A stretch of DNA of 64,000 nt from positions 1,179,576-1,243,575 of the forward strand of contig JYIP02000004.1 of the NCBI GenBank assembly GCA_001051155.2, written 5' to 3'. The notes under the pieces were generated by a model. It worked only from the letters and a program-made list of their open reading frames with translations. It had not been told where the DNA came from and did not search any database. Each line of letters opens with the position of its first letter. Within the stretch, counting starts at the first letter, position 1. A program made the translations under genes and the position numbers. Shown here one piece after another: positions 20,776-31,904 of the stretch. This stretch comes from Chrysoporthe austroafricana. Lineage: Eukaryota > Ascomycota > Sordariomycetes > Diaporthales > Cryphonectriaceae.

Positions 20776-21892
20776 ATGGGTGAATCACGGTCAGTAGCTA
20801 ACCGATACACCTCATCTCTCCACGATGTGTATCAAATCTTCCGAGACGGGACCATCGACGCAAACACGATACGGGGATGCATAGCGGCGTTTAAACATGC
20901 TGACATTTGATGTAACCGCACAGACAAGAACTTCTGGCGTGGATGAACAGCCTTCTCCAGCTCAACATGACAAAGGTTGAGCAATGTGGAACCGGGTGCG
21001 TACAAAACTCCAACATACTCGTCACGATCACAAGACACGCGATACTCTCGAACGCTCTGTCCGAAGGGCTACCCTCACAAGATCCATGAAGCTGACGAAG
21101 AGGCGTGTGATAATGTAGGGCTGCCCTGTGCCAGATCTACGACAGCATTTTTCAAGATGTGCCCATGGCTCGCGTCAAGTTTAACGTCAACACCGAGTAC
21201 GCCTACATACAGAACTTCAAGATCTTGCAAAGTCAGTACCAGCTTAATGCCCTACGCAGCCCTCTTCCCCCGACTCTACATATTACAAAAACGATAAGGT
21301 GGTCGGCATGCTGACGGGTGAGTAATGCCTAATAGACACATTCGCGAAGCATCAGATCGACAAGACTGTCCCCGTCCAAGCCCTCGTGAAGTGCAAGATG
21401 CAGGACAACCTCGAGTTCCTGCAGTGGACCAAGAGGTTCTGGGACCAGTACTACCCCGGTGGTGACTACGATGCCGTGAGCCGACGCAAGGGTGCTGCTG
21501 TGGGAGGCGGTCCCCCCGCCGCCGCACCCAGAGCCGCAGCAGGTAGTGCCGCCGCGCGACGAGTGGGCGGCACGACACCCTCTGGCGGCGCACGCCTGGG
21601 TGTGGGCAAGGCTGCCGGTGGCGGTGCGGCGTCCGCGGCGCTGCAGGCCGAGAACACCCAACTCAAGGAGACGGTGGTGGGTCTGGAGCGCGAGCGGGAC
21701 TTCTACTTCTCCAAGCTGCGCGACATAGAGCTGCTCGTCCAACAGGCTGTTGAGGAGGACCCAGAGCTCGAGAAGCAGGAGGATGGCCTGGTCAAGCAGA
21801 TCCAGATGATCCTCTACTCGACGGAGGAGGGCTTCGAGATCCCTGCCGAGGGCGAGGAGGAGGAGGGCTTGGACGACCAGGAGACGTTCTGA
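20776..21892 (+). CDS. EB1/Mal3/Bim1-family microtubule plus-end protein
   Basis: Four exons inferred: 20776-20789, 20924-20995, 21119-21231, 21336-21892 (251 aa). Introns start GTCAGT, GTGCGT and GTCAGT and end CAG, TAG, TAG. The tiny first exon gives MGESR, joining to QELLAWMNSLLQL, the calponin-homology start of EB1 proteins. The CH domain continues with EQCGTGAALCQIYDSIF and VKFNVNTEYAYIQNFKILQ, ending near KRFWDQYYPG. An Ala/Gly-rich linker follows, then the coiled coil and EB homology domain (LERERDFYFSKLRDIE) and an acidic tail. EB1 binds growing microtubule ends and recruits partners. The protein ends DDQETF rather than the EEY/F recognised by CAP-Gly domains. Confidence 0.93.
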
Positions 21893-22866
21893 GTATCATG
21901 GTGAACCAGATTGGTCAGAGGGGTCCTGATAAGTTGAACAGCTCCACCTGGACCTGTGCCGACGAGACCGTTCTGAGAAATACCATGTGGATGGTGTAAT
22001 GGGTTCGATATAAGAACTTCGACAGCGTTTGAGTGCGCGGTGGTCCTTTTCGCGAGGCCGCCATGGACGTTTCATGGCCAACTGAGGCAGGATTGTATGC
22101 AGGATCTGGTTGACTTGGTCACAGCACGCCGTGGGCAACACCATCATGATAGACACAAGATAATTATTTCGCATTCTCCCCCCAATTTTGCAACGTATCC
22201 AGACCTCCGGTCTTCCGTCCGGGCCTGCTGTGTCGCATGCTCAAATGCCCATAGGGCTGTCATCGTGCCCAAGTCTGTCCGTTGCTTTCGGACCCACGCG
22301 AACGCTGCTTCTGATTACCAGTCATCAACTTGTAACCTATTTTCGGCGGTCATCATCAGCGCCAAATGAGCGGGCTTAGCGGCCGGTTTCTAGGCCATTT
22401 GATGTCTAGAGCTGCTGACACGAACATGTGGCTCGGGACACGAACCCACTGTGAGATTCCCCAAATGCGGTCATTGTGGAGAAGCGACAGCGCATGACAC
22501 GCTCCAGACTTCCCTCCGATCGACTGTCTCAACCCAGCGTGCATGACCACTCTACTCTATGCTTCAGCCTTAATCGGCTCTCCTCCACAACCCCCCCCCC
22601 CCAACCTTCTGGGCTCTCTTTTGCGGTCTTCTATTTACTGCTGAAACTGTTAAACCTGAGGGGGACAGTTTGCCCTTCTCTCGCCAAGCGAACTGCTTCT
22701 GCGCCTTGACTGGAACCGGGTGGCCGCATCACCCGGAACCTTGATTTCCTAGAGCCCGTCGTAGAGGGAGACGCCGGACACGCCCTACGAATGACGAGCC
22801 GGATCCCACTGCCTTCCTCGTCGACTACATCCCTCCACCTCCTCCAGCCCGGACTCATCCACAACA
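21893..22866. other. Intergenic, 974 bp, no gene seen
   Basis: Between the EB1 and Vam7-like genes, both rightward. Contains a run of 12 C (22591-22602) and a CT-rich leader before the Vam7 start. Nothing coding recognised. Confidence 0.45.
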
Positions 22867-24006
22867 ATGGCGCCACCCATCGAGATCTCCGTGCCGACAA
22901 CCTCCGTCACATCCCCTCCCGACTCAAAACCCTTCACACAATACAACATCACCCTTCGCCTGCCCCTCCGTTCCTACGTTGTTCAGAAGCGCTACACCGA
23001 CTTCAACAATCTCCACGTGACGCTCACCAACCTCGTCGGCGCGCCGCCCCCCGCCCCGCTACCAGGCAAGCACTGGTTCAAATCGACAGTCTCATCCGCG
23101 GAGCTCACGGAGGAACGCCGCCGCGGCCTCGAGACCTATCTGCGCTCCATAGCGGAGTCACCCGACCGGCGATGGCGCGACACGCCCGCATGGCGGAGTT
23201 TTCTGAACCTCCCCGCGGTAAGCGGTGGGAGCGCGGCGAGCTCGAGCGGGATCAGGCTCGAGGGAAGATTACCCGCTATCAATACACGGGATGGGAATGC
23301 CGCGGCCGCGAGTGACCCGCGCACGTGGACGGATCTCCACCGGGAGATGAAGGGCCTTTTGGGAGAGGCGAGGCAGCAACTCGCGAAGAGGGACGCGACG
23401 TCGGACGCTGGCGCCGGGTTCGGGGGCAGCTCGACGCAGTCGCTGGAGGCGGGGGCTGCGGCGAAGAAGGCGCTGACCAGGGCATCAAATCTCATCAAGG
23501 CACTAGAGGACGGGCTCAAGGACATGGCTGACCAGAGAAAGCTGGGCGAGGGCGAGCTCCGGCGCAGACGAGACCTGGTCGCAGCCGCGAGACAGGAGAG
23601 GGACGGCCTGGAGAGGGTCAGCGCGAGCATAGCCGGCGCGGCCAGCCACGGCGCGATGAACGGGCGGGACGGGCCCGTCAGCTCGGGTGACAAGGTGGCG
23701 CTCCTCGCGCGCACCGGCACGGGGGTCTCTGCCAGGCGGGTCCTCGGCGCGCCGCTCCCCGAGACGGAAAGGACGCGGGAGCTGGACAACGCGGGCGTGC
23801 TGCAGCTACAGAAGCAGCAGATGGCGGAGCAGGACCAGGACGTGGAGGAGTTGACGCGGATCGTGCGCCGGCAGAAGGAGATGGGTCTCGCAATCCACAA
23901 CGAGGTCGACCGGCAGAGGGAGATGCTGGACGACATGAACCAGAACGTGGACCGGGTAGACGCCAAGTTGGGCGTCGCGAACAGGAAAGCGCGGAAGTTG
24001 GGCTAG
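22867..24006 (+). CDS. VAM7: Vam7-like PX-domain SNARE
   Basis: Intronless, 379 aa. A PX domain fills about residues 5-118, with the phosphoinositide-binding KRYTDFNNLH element, a proline-rich LPGKHWF loop and the RRRGLETYLRSI helix, ending in WRSFLNL. A Gly/Ala-rich linker and a predicted coiled region follow. The C-terminal SNARE motif (about 310-375) starts QQMAEQDQDVEEL; its zero-layer Gln is near 336 in RRQKEMG, identifying a Qc-SNARE. There is no transmembrane segment, as expected for Vam7, which is anchored by PI3P and the HOPS complex. Role: homotypic vacuole fusion and late endosome-vacuole traffic. Codon use is strongly GC-rich. The first ATG fits the PX domain boundary. Confidence 0.9.
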   Translation: MAPPIEISVPTTSVTSPPDSKPFTQYNITLRLPLRSYVVQKRYTDFNNLHVTLTNLVGAPPPAPLPGKHWFKSTVSSAELTEERRRGLETYLRSIAESPDRRWRDTPAWRSFLNLPAVSGGSAASSSGIRLEGRLPAINTRDGNAAAASDPRTWTDLHREMKGLLGEARQQLAKRDATSDAGAGFGGSSTQSLEAGAAAKKALTRASNLIKALEDGLKDMADQRKLGEGELRRRRDLVAAARQERDGLERVSASIAGAASHGAMNGRDGPVSSGDKVALLARTGTGVSARRVLGAPLPETERTRELDNAGVLQLQKQQMAEQDQDVEELTRIVRRQKEMGLAIHNEVDRQREMLDDMNQNVDRVDAKLGVANRKARKLG

Positions 24007-27000
24007 TGAGCAAGCGTCCTTTGCGCTGTGGAGGGGCACGTTTGCTTCGTTCTGCCTGTGAGGCAGTGACGGTGACCACACGTACAAGCCAGATCATCGC
24101 GGTCGTTTGCTCAGACACTAGAACCAGGCTGATCAAAGTCTAGAAAGAGAAGGGCTGCAACAACATTGGGAATACGATATCCGGGTATGGCACACTATGG
24201 GTTGTAATTTACCATATAGCGAATATTGATTTTGGCTTTCTCTATGATGGATAGACAACATAATACCCACCCTCTGCTGCAAGCGTCTGGTGCATATGTT
24301 GTCATATTATCGGACGCAATCACTCTTCCGCAGACCGATGACTGAGCCATCCTTCCCTCGGCCTCGAAGACGCTGCAGGCATCATGTCGGCTCGAGTTGT
24401 GTCGAGATTCCCCTCCAAATAAGCACACATCTCGATGAGTGCTGTTCTGTGACGACTACCAGCCACACTCCATGGCCTAGAAGCACACATATCAGGAAAC
24501 GAGCCCGAGAAAGGCACATTACCATTGGAGACTGCCCAACCAACCCTCGCTGTCGACGCAGGACAAGGTGCCGAGACTCTGGTTCTTGATCAACCCTGGA
24601 ATTACGACCTGCATGCCTCTGCGTTCTCGGCAGGCACAGGCAAGCATTTCTACGTCACTGACAGGGTCGACAATTGGCCGATAGTTGCCACGTGGAAAGG
24701 GACGAGCCGATGTTGCTGTGTCAACCGGGACGCCCGGTAAGCACTATCTAAAAAGTAAATATACCGACTAGCGTCTAGCGGCTTCGACTGACAGAGCAGC
24801 AGGACTGAGCTGATGTGCATGACTAAATTTAGAGAGCGCGGACGGGTGCTAGTTACGCAGCTCTTTGACGGCTTGCGGAAACCCTACGAGCCGACAGACT
24901 GCATCGGCATGGCTAGGTGGGCACGCAATAATCATCCTTTTGCATGTGTCACCTCGTCACACGCCCTTCCGAGGTTCTTCTAACCGACGGTGCCAGGCTG
25001 TGATATCCTCAAAACCAAATGTGTCACCGCTAGGGAATGACTGAAGCCCGATTGTCGACTATAGGGAAGCAGTGTACAGATGATATGATCCCGTGAAGGG
25101 ACCTGTCTTAGAAACGTAGTTGCGCCCTACCTGGACATACAGTCCAGAACTATCGCGACATCTAGAGGCCAGGCTTATTTAATAGTCGTGTGCCGAGGTC
25201 CTCTTCTTGAGTGCTGGACTCGTCTCTCTACCTCAGGCTCAGGGACAGACGTTGAATGTTGTTCTTGTGCGTCCATACAGGCAAGACATCCACGGGATGG
25301 TTCTGCTAGAAGCGGGCCATAGGATACTCCCGGTATTTTGGAGATAGGAACGGAAGACATGAATCTTGAGAGTTGCTTGCTTCGTTATTCGATCTGTAGA
25401 AGAAGGCGCAGTGTCGTAGGTACTATGCAGTCAACAATCTGCCCCTCGCCCAACTTCACCCCTTTTCTCTTCCCTGTCGTTGCTTCTCAGCAAGCCCCTC
25501 AGTCGCGAACAGACCAGCTGTGCATGCTGACGTGGTAGGCTACCGGTTGCGGGATGCTGACCGGCTATTGTCATTATGGACGGTGCGTCCCAAATGTGCG
25601 GGCCTCTCAGTGATATGCCCGCTCTCCTGCATGGATGAAGCGGCTCATCTTCTGAAATCTATCCGGGCATTTGGAGAATGCGCCGTCCTTCTGGCTGAGG
25701 GGAGGTCGGTTCTCTCTCTTCCTTCCCCACCGCACTCAGCCGACCCATGACTTTCCGTGGGGGGCTGACAAAAAGCACTACCATAGTACAAACCTTAACA
25801 CAATGACGTCGAATGTTTACTTCTGCCGGTAGCTGCTTTTCTTTGAAGGTTCGTTGACGGTCGGCAATGAAGAGAATGTTATGGTCTTGGTGGTAGCTTC
25901 AACTAATCATAATTGACTTCTACTGGCACCCCCACCCGCGATGGGACCCTGTTCCATTCTTGATGAAAATATGCACGTAGCTGCTTTGTGTGATCGTTCT
26001 CAACCTCCTAGTTAATTAATTGGCCGCCCTCTGACCGCGTCACACGCGCTTTACAACGTCGATGCGGGTGTGGCTGACTTATGGTTGCCGGGTTGGGTTT
26101 CATTGACGCGCCGGTGGCATGCTGTGGCGTGGTGTGGTGTGGTAAGACTGGGCGGCAAACGGTTCATCCAACGGCCGACGCCACGACGATCCTTCTCGGT
26201 GACTGGTTGCACTATACATCTATGGTCTCAAATAGTAAATTCGAGCGGTCCAGTAGCAGCATCTAGCGGTGTACCATAGCTGGACTGGAAGAGTCAGGAG
26301 AGCAGATGTCATCTTGGGGCGCAGCTCGCGGCTACGGGTCCGGACTTTAGAACAGAGTGACCATCAGTGCCTGGCGGCCCGTTTCTGGTAGGATCCTATG
26401 AGGTATTGGATGCGCGGTTACTGTTGCAACCCTTTGGGGAGATTGGATCCCAAATCAGATAATCTCCTCGTCGAGCATCTCCGCCCCCCCCCCGGGTGCT
26501 GCAGCAGTATTTCGATTCGTCCTCACAGGCTGGCGTGGTGTTCTGACCCAGGTGCCACGGCGCACAGCTGGAGCAGCGACATCCTGCCAAGGCTGTCTCG
26601 CGTAACAGGCGTTGCTCATGGCTGGGAATGGTTCTGTCGTGCCTTTCTGCGGCAGCGTCCTGTCCTGGTGGCCCAGAGTTCATGGCTGCCCAGGGGTCCA
26701 ACTGACGGCCCGAGTCGTGTGGATTTGAGATTCGGCAGCGTCATGAGCAAGGATGGATCTCTGGGAGACGGCCAGTGGGGTGTACTAGATATGATCGAGG
26801 TGGGGAGCAGCATGGGGCTCGCTGAGGGAGGCTGGCAGCTGGCAAGGACGGTGTGCCCATGAATAAAATCGGGAGGCTGGTGGTGATTGGGCCGATCGAA
26901 CAAAGGTGATGCGGCCTGCTGCCTGTCCACCTGGGCCTGTCATCCGAACCCTTGAGGATGTGCTCTGGGCATCTGCAAGTTTGTTCTCTTGTGCTTCGGT

Positions 27001-27859
27001 GCATCTTCTCCAGCACGGAGGGCACAGAATCTGGTTGATTGAAGGTGGCACTGGGGTGGGAAGCACAGCAGTGTATGGGGAGATGCCCCTGTCTCGCCAG
27101 CAGTTGGATCTCAAGGATCCCCCACCTAACTTTTTTCCTAGCTGCCTACTCGCCAGGGCAGAGTAAACAACGGCGACACCTGCATCTTTGACTGCATACT
27201 GCAACCTGCTGCCACACCACCCAATTGAATCTCGACAGCACACCACCCACCAAACACTACCTACCATAGTCACTCAGGCTACCCTTTACACCGACGTGAC
27301 GGAGGCCCCTTCTTTATCCCCCCTTCCCCTCGATCTCGCCATACATAAAACTTCACATCCAGGATCTTGACTTGTTCACAGCACCTCTTTGAGGTCCACA
27401 GCCACCTCTGCATCGCAGATCTGACTCTGCTGCTGGGCCTGCAGTCTTCAGCACTACGACGACTACTCGATCACCACCTCTCCTGTCATTGTCTTGCATC
27501 CTCTGGCGTTTGTTGTTTGCTTGCTTCGCCAAAATCCTGGTAAGCCTGATCCTCCCTGCAGGGTTGTTAGGCCCACTGACCCTTCTCGATCGATTTCTCT
27601 ACCCCATATCTGTTAGATATATAGTCGAATGGTGATATGAGCATGGGCGTGAGCGTAGCGGAATCTGAAGCTGATCAATTCTCCCCGCATCCCAGGCCTC
27701 TTTATTTCGAGCGACTTGAGCCTGCCTGCTTTCCAATGGCTTCCCAGAGATACCAATAGACCCCTCTCTTCTTCACAGCATACCGTCGCGTCTTCTCGAA
27801 TCGGTTCGCCCACAAGTGGGCTCCCGTGAGCGACACGCGCGCTGTAACGGCTTGCCAAC
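24007..27859. other. Long intergenic region, 3.9 kb
   Basis: No recognised gene. An open frame at about 24430-24739 has protein-like composition (LVLDQPWNYDLHASAF) and ends beside a GTAAGC donor-like site, but no partner exon or family was found. A 10-C run lies at 26484-26493. From about 27190 the sequence is CT-rich and looks like the leader of the next gene; a plausible leader intron runs from GTAAGC at 27541 to CACAG near 27779. Confidence 0.4.
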
Positions 27860-29920
27860 ATGGCTAGTCCGCCTCCGCCGCCTCCGCCTCACGGCGACTC
27901 ACCAAAGACGACAGCTGGAGGATCAGGCCTGCCGCCCGGCAAATACGATGTCTTCATCATACCCGAGCACTCGGCCGGTGCGGGCTTTCTCTACCTGCCC
28001 TCCTTGCGAACAAACACAAACAGCTTCATCGCCGGCTTCGCGTCCGCCCTCATCGTGGTTGTTCTCGCTCAGAGCATGGCCCCCGCCTTCCAAGCCTGGT
28101 GGGCCAACTTCCAGGGCATGGGCAACGCCGGCATGATGCTGCTCGTGGTAGCCGTGGGGTTGGGAGCTTGGTCGCTCGGGCGACAAGCATCAGACAGCTC
28201 AGGTCGCGGAGCACCAGAAGGTGGTTTCTATACCGGCGGCGGATCTATGCCAGGTGGTGGCGGGTTCGGTAGTGCTGGATCCAGTCCCCACGGTGCTCGT
28301 CCAGGATCGCCGCCCAACGCAGGCCCGCCTCCCAGCGCTCACGCCTCCCCAGGTGGGTCGCAGCCCAGTGCGAACAAACCCAACGGATCGTATCAGCGAC
28401 CTCCCCCTCAGCCTCAAGCTCAGGCTCAGGCACAACCTGAACAGCCAAAGCCTCAGGCCCCACCCCCACCCCAACCGAGCGCAGCTAAGCCACAGGCAGA
28501 CACACCCAAGAACGCATGGGAGAAGGCACGAGAAGAGGTCCGACGCAAGGAGGAAGAACGGAAGGCCAAGGAGGCCGAGGAGAAGCGTAGGGCGGATGCG
28601 GCCGCACGGCTGAAAGAGCTCAGAGACAGAGAAGCCCGTGAGCGGGCGCAGCGAGAGGCCGACAAAGCACGCCGCGAGGCGGAGGCCAGAGAACAGGCAG
28701 AGAAGGAGGCCAAGGAAGCCCGGGCAAAGGAGCTTAGGGAGCGCCTGGTAAGAGAGCGTGAAGAGCGACGAAAGAAACTCGAAGAGGAAAAAGAGAAAGA
28801 GAAGAAGCGCAAGGAAGAAGAAGCAAACCAGTCCCGCGTTTCGAGCTCATATGCTTACTCTGGAGTCGGCGAAAAGACAAATCCGTGGCCCAATGGAAAG
28901 CCCCCCACGGTGTCGCCGCAAGCAGGAAAACCCCCCACTCCTCCCTCTCCGACGAAGAAGCCACCTGCGCCCACGGCGCGGACGTTTCTGGGCACCGAGG
29001 AGGAGGCCTATTCATACCGACCATACGACAAGCCCAAGGCGACAGGCCGTCGAGTCTCCAACTCGGACCTGTCGGAGTCGTCGTGGGCCCCGTCACAGTC
29101 AACGGCGCGTACGACGCCGCCGCCGTCTGTGCGTGGTCCATACTCAACGAAGGACCCCGACAAGATCGTCGTCAAGGCAGTTTACTGCTTCATGAACCAG
29201 TTCGCCAAGACACCCGCTTCCCAGCTCATCTCAGGAGTTGGCTCTGTCACTGATGGCCTCATCCTCCGCATCACCACGGAGGGCCTTTTCATCGACGATG
29301 ACCTTCGAGGTGTGGCGCAGCGGGAGTGGGATGTCAAGGCCTGGACCCTCAAGATGGTAGAGGTATGGTGTCCCGTACACTTTTTGGCTTGTGCGATTGC
29401 TGCGAATTCTCCCCCGTCCCCCAGCGGTTCGAAAACCAAACAGACCCCTGCTTTGAACAAGATCAGTACTGCTTTCTTCGCCAAGACGACGGGAGGAAGT
29501 GTCCGGCTGCGCGCCGCGGAGAGGGGGAACCCCAAGACGCTGATAGGCGACGACGCGGATACCTACCTCACCGACATGCTCGCCTCCTGCAAGAACTCCT
29601 GTCGGCTTGGCGACTGCGCGTCCAAGTTTGCTCCTTCGAGCCTCAACGACGACGCCTCCAGTGTGGCGTCCAGTTCAGCCCGTACTAACAGCACCACACA
29701 GACCGGGGACTGGAAGGCCAAGGGACTTCACCTGTTACGAGCAACGATTCGAGATCAGGATGGAAAGCGATACATGTTTGTCATCAGCGAGGAGGAGGGC
29801 TGGAAGGTCGCTGTGGGACTGCAGCGGTTGAGAAAGGGCTCGCAGGTTCGCTCGCTTGGAGTTGCTGGACTAGGTGGTCTAGAGACGAAGAACACTCTCG
29901 AGATGCTCGGTTGGGGTTGA
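27860..29920 (+). CDS. Conserved fungal membrane protein with proline-rich and coiled-coil regions
   Basis: Intronless, 686 aa. Order: proline-rich start, two membrane segments (about 55-78 and 90-107), a Pro/Gln/Ala-rich linker (120-215) with QAQAQAQ repeats, a highly charged Glu/Lys/Arg coiled coil (about 215-325), another proline-rich part, and a conserved globular C-terminus (about 435-686). The last includes KIVVKAVYCFMNQF, GVGSVTDGLILRITTEGLFIDDD, KMVEVWCP and a final LHLLRATIRDQDGKRYMFVI...GWKVAVGLQRLR. I recall similar hypothetical proteins across Pezizomycotina but know no assigned function. A GT...CAG pair after KMVE could be read as a 62-nt intron, but the open frame continues through it with the expected WCP motif and is preferred. 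Membrane location is inferred from hydrophobicity. Confidence 0.8.
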   Translation: MASPPPPPPPHGDSPKTTAGGSGLPPGKYDVFIIPEHSAGAGFLYLPSLRTNTNSFIAGFASALIVVVLAQSMAPAFQAWWANFQGMGNAGMMLLVVAVGLGAWSLGRQASDSSGRGAPEGGFYTGGGSMPGGGGFGSAGSSPHGARPGSPPNAGPPPSAHASPGGSQPSANKPNGSYQRPPPQPQAQAQAQPEQPKPQAPPPPQPSAAKPQADTPKNAWEKAREEVRRKEEERKAKEAEEKRRADAAARLKELRDREARERAQREADKARREAEAREQAEKEAKEARAKELRERLVREREERRKKLEEEKEKEKKRKEEEANQSRVSSSYAYSGVGEKTNPWPNGKPPTVSPQAGKPPTPPSPTKKPPAPTARTFLGTEEEAYSYRPYDKPKATGRRVSNSDLSESSWAPSQSTARTTPPPSVRGPYSTKDPDKIVVKAVYCFMNQFAKTPASQLISGVGSVTDGLILRITTEGLFIDDDLRGVAQREWDVKAWTLKMVEVWCPVHFLACAIAANSPPSPSGSKTKQTPALNKISTAFFAKTTGGSVRLRAAERGNPKTLIGDDADTYLTDMLASCKNSCRLGDCASKFAPSSLNDDASSVASSSARTNSTTQTGDWKAKGLHLLRATIRDQDGKRYMFVISEEEGWKVAVGLQRLRKGSQVRSLGVAGLGGLETKNTLEMLGWG

Positions 29921-31904
29921 GAGACGATATATGACCTGACGAAGATCAACCACGAGATGAAGGGCCTCGATTTACACCTGACAGTTTGATGGCGAGTCGT
30001 TCGCGATGTTCCAGAACCTACGCCATACCTATGCCTTCTTGACCTCTGGATTGAAGACGACAGTGTCCTAACGAACGATGTGGTCAAGCATTACGAGACC
30101 ATCCGGCGAATGGTGATGGGCGCGTCATCGCAACCATGGACCGCATCATGTGCATAATGAAGACGAGCCAAGTGTAGCAGCGCGATGGAGGGCTCGCCCC
30201 ATCACAGCATGCAAAGATGTGTTGGAGATACCATAACAGAACGTCTTTTGTAGGCAGGAATCATTGATGCACCGGAGACGGAGGGCGGCCCACGAGGGCT
30301 AAATACCTGTCTGCCAGTGATGGCGCGGCAAACAAGGAATTCCATCTGGCATTCCAACAGCAGTCGCTCGGTTGGACTTGTTACATTCCAGAGATCAGGC
30401 TACACAGCCGAATCATCCAAGCTTTTCCGATATCATAATGTTGCGATTGTGACAATGAAGTGGAGTGAGACTGATTTATTTGCTCTACCGATATATGGGC
30501 CCATACCGGTATTGAACGCGCTTTGCTGGTGATGCCATGGCAAAGGATATCATTCCTAAACGTTTATTGGAGCTCAAGAAAAGATGCGTCCGTCGCGATT
30601 GAGCCTTGCCACGGTATGTAGCATTCGTCAGGAAGAGGTGTCTTGCTGCCACCGCTCAGCCTCGTACCGTCGGCAGACACTCTGTATTGCAGAGAGTGGC
30701 GTGAAGCACGATGATCTGAGCAGGCGCTCCTAATTGCTGCTCTATTAAGGGAAAGAGGCTTGTGAATAGCTATGATACCCGCGTGCGCCTTTGGCATTCC
30801 TGCTTCGCACTCGCTAACTGGAATGTTGTTTAGCTCTAGCTCGTAAGCCGGATGGCTCCTGTGGGAAATTAGTTACCAAAAGTGTCATTTGATGTACGAA
30901 GATTTATCTGGGAAGTCATGGTGTGGTACACGGCTGCGCAATGTCAAATCCTAGAGCACTTCCGTAACCCTCTCTTGCTACCACGTTTCCCTTACTAACA
31001 ATAGTAAGTGTGTGTCTTCAAAGTTATAATTGTTCTCAGTCCTACTCAATATGTTCATGCTTACCTGTTTACAGCAGTCCACTGAAGCTCAGTGTACAGG
31101 TCCTTGTTCGCCGGCGATCTTTCGCGAATGGACGACCCTTGTATGTTTTGCAGCTTGCCAAAAGGTCAGATGGTAGTCACTGCCGCAGCGCCGGAAAGAT
31201 TTCGCCCTTATTTCTTTTCCCAAGAGACATACCTAGGTTTAATGAAACAAATATCATAGGTCTTCCTCACAGATATGTCCTTATTGCTAGTGTATTGGTG
31301 GCAGAGAGGACTGGCAAAGAACGGCACCATGAAATGTGAATACATACGGCTGGAAGTGGAAGACAATCGTCGTGGTGCTAGCAAGAGTAGTCCCCACAGG
31401 AGTCTATCAGTATTTCAGGTGCATAGAGCATGGTAAAAGATCATCAAACTCCCTCAGCTTCGACTTGGGTATATATTGGCTACTCGTCTGGCTGTTATCA
31501 AGATGAGAACAACACGTTCCTCATCCCCCGACCCCAACAAAATATCCGTTTTTCCTTGGCGACGAACGCCCTTCTACCCGACTTTTCCAGAGAAGACAAA
31601 GCGCTGTTGCTAAGTGCGAGATCCGCAAGGCTGCAGGCTGATGTTGTAGCTGCTGAGGGTGGGCCTTTGGTGCTGACTTGCTGCCGTCGACAGGCTGACC
31701 GCCGCCGATAGCCTATCACAATCGTATAATATCCGAGTGGCAGCAAAGCCGTCCTCTCGTCTTCCGCTCTGCGACGTCGTGTAATCTTCTCGACGGCAGG
31801 GCGTTTGATTATGGTACAGGCGGCGAAGCTATTATTTCGCTCTGCTTGGAACGTGCCGCTCCACGTGTTCTGGACAGGCTTCTATATTACGAACTTGATG
31901 TCAG
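29921..31904. other. Intergenic, 2.0 kb, no gene seen
   Basis: Between convergent genes (the membrane protein rightward, flavohemoglobin leftward). Short open frames on both strands lack motifs or splice logic. Confidence 0.45.

Noticed and set aside
29340..29402. 62-nt GTATGG...CCCAG segment in the proline-rich membrane protein gene that could be an intron.
   Set aside because: Splicing would shift frame away from the conserved C-terminal block; reading through gives the WCP motif and an intact tail.
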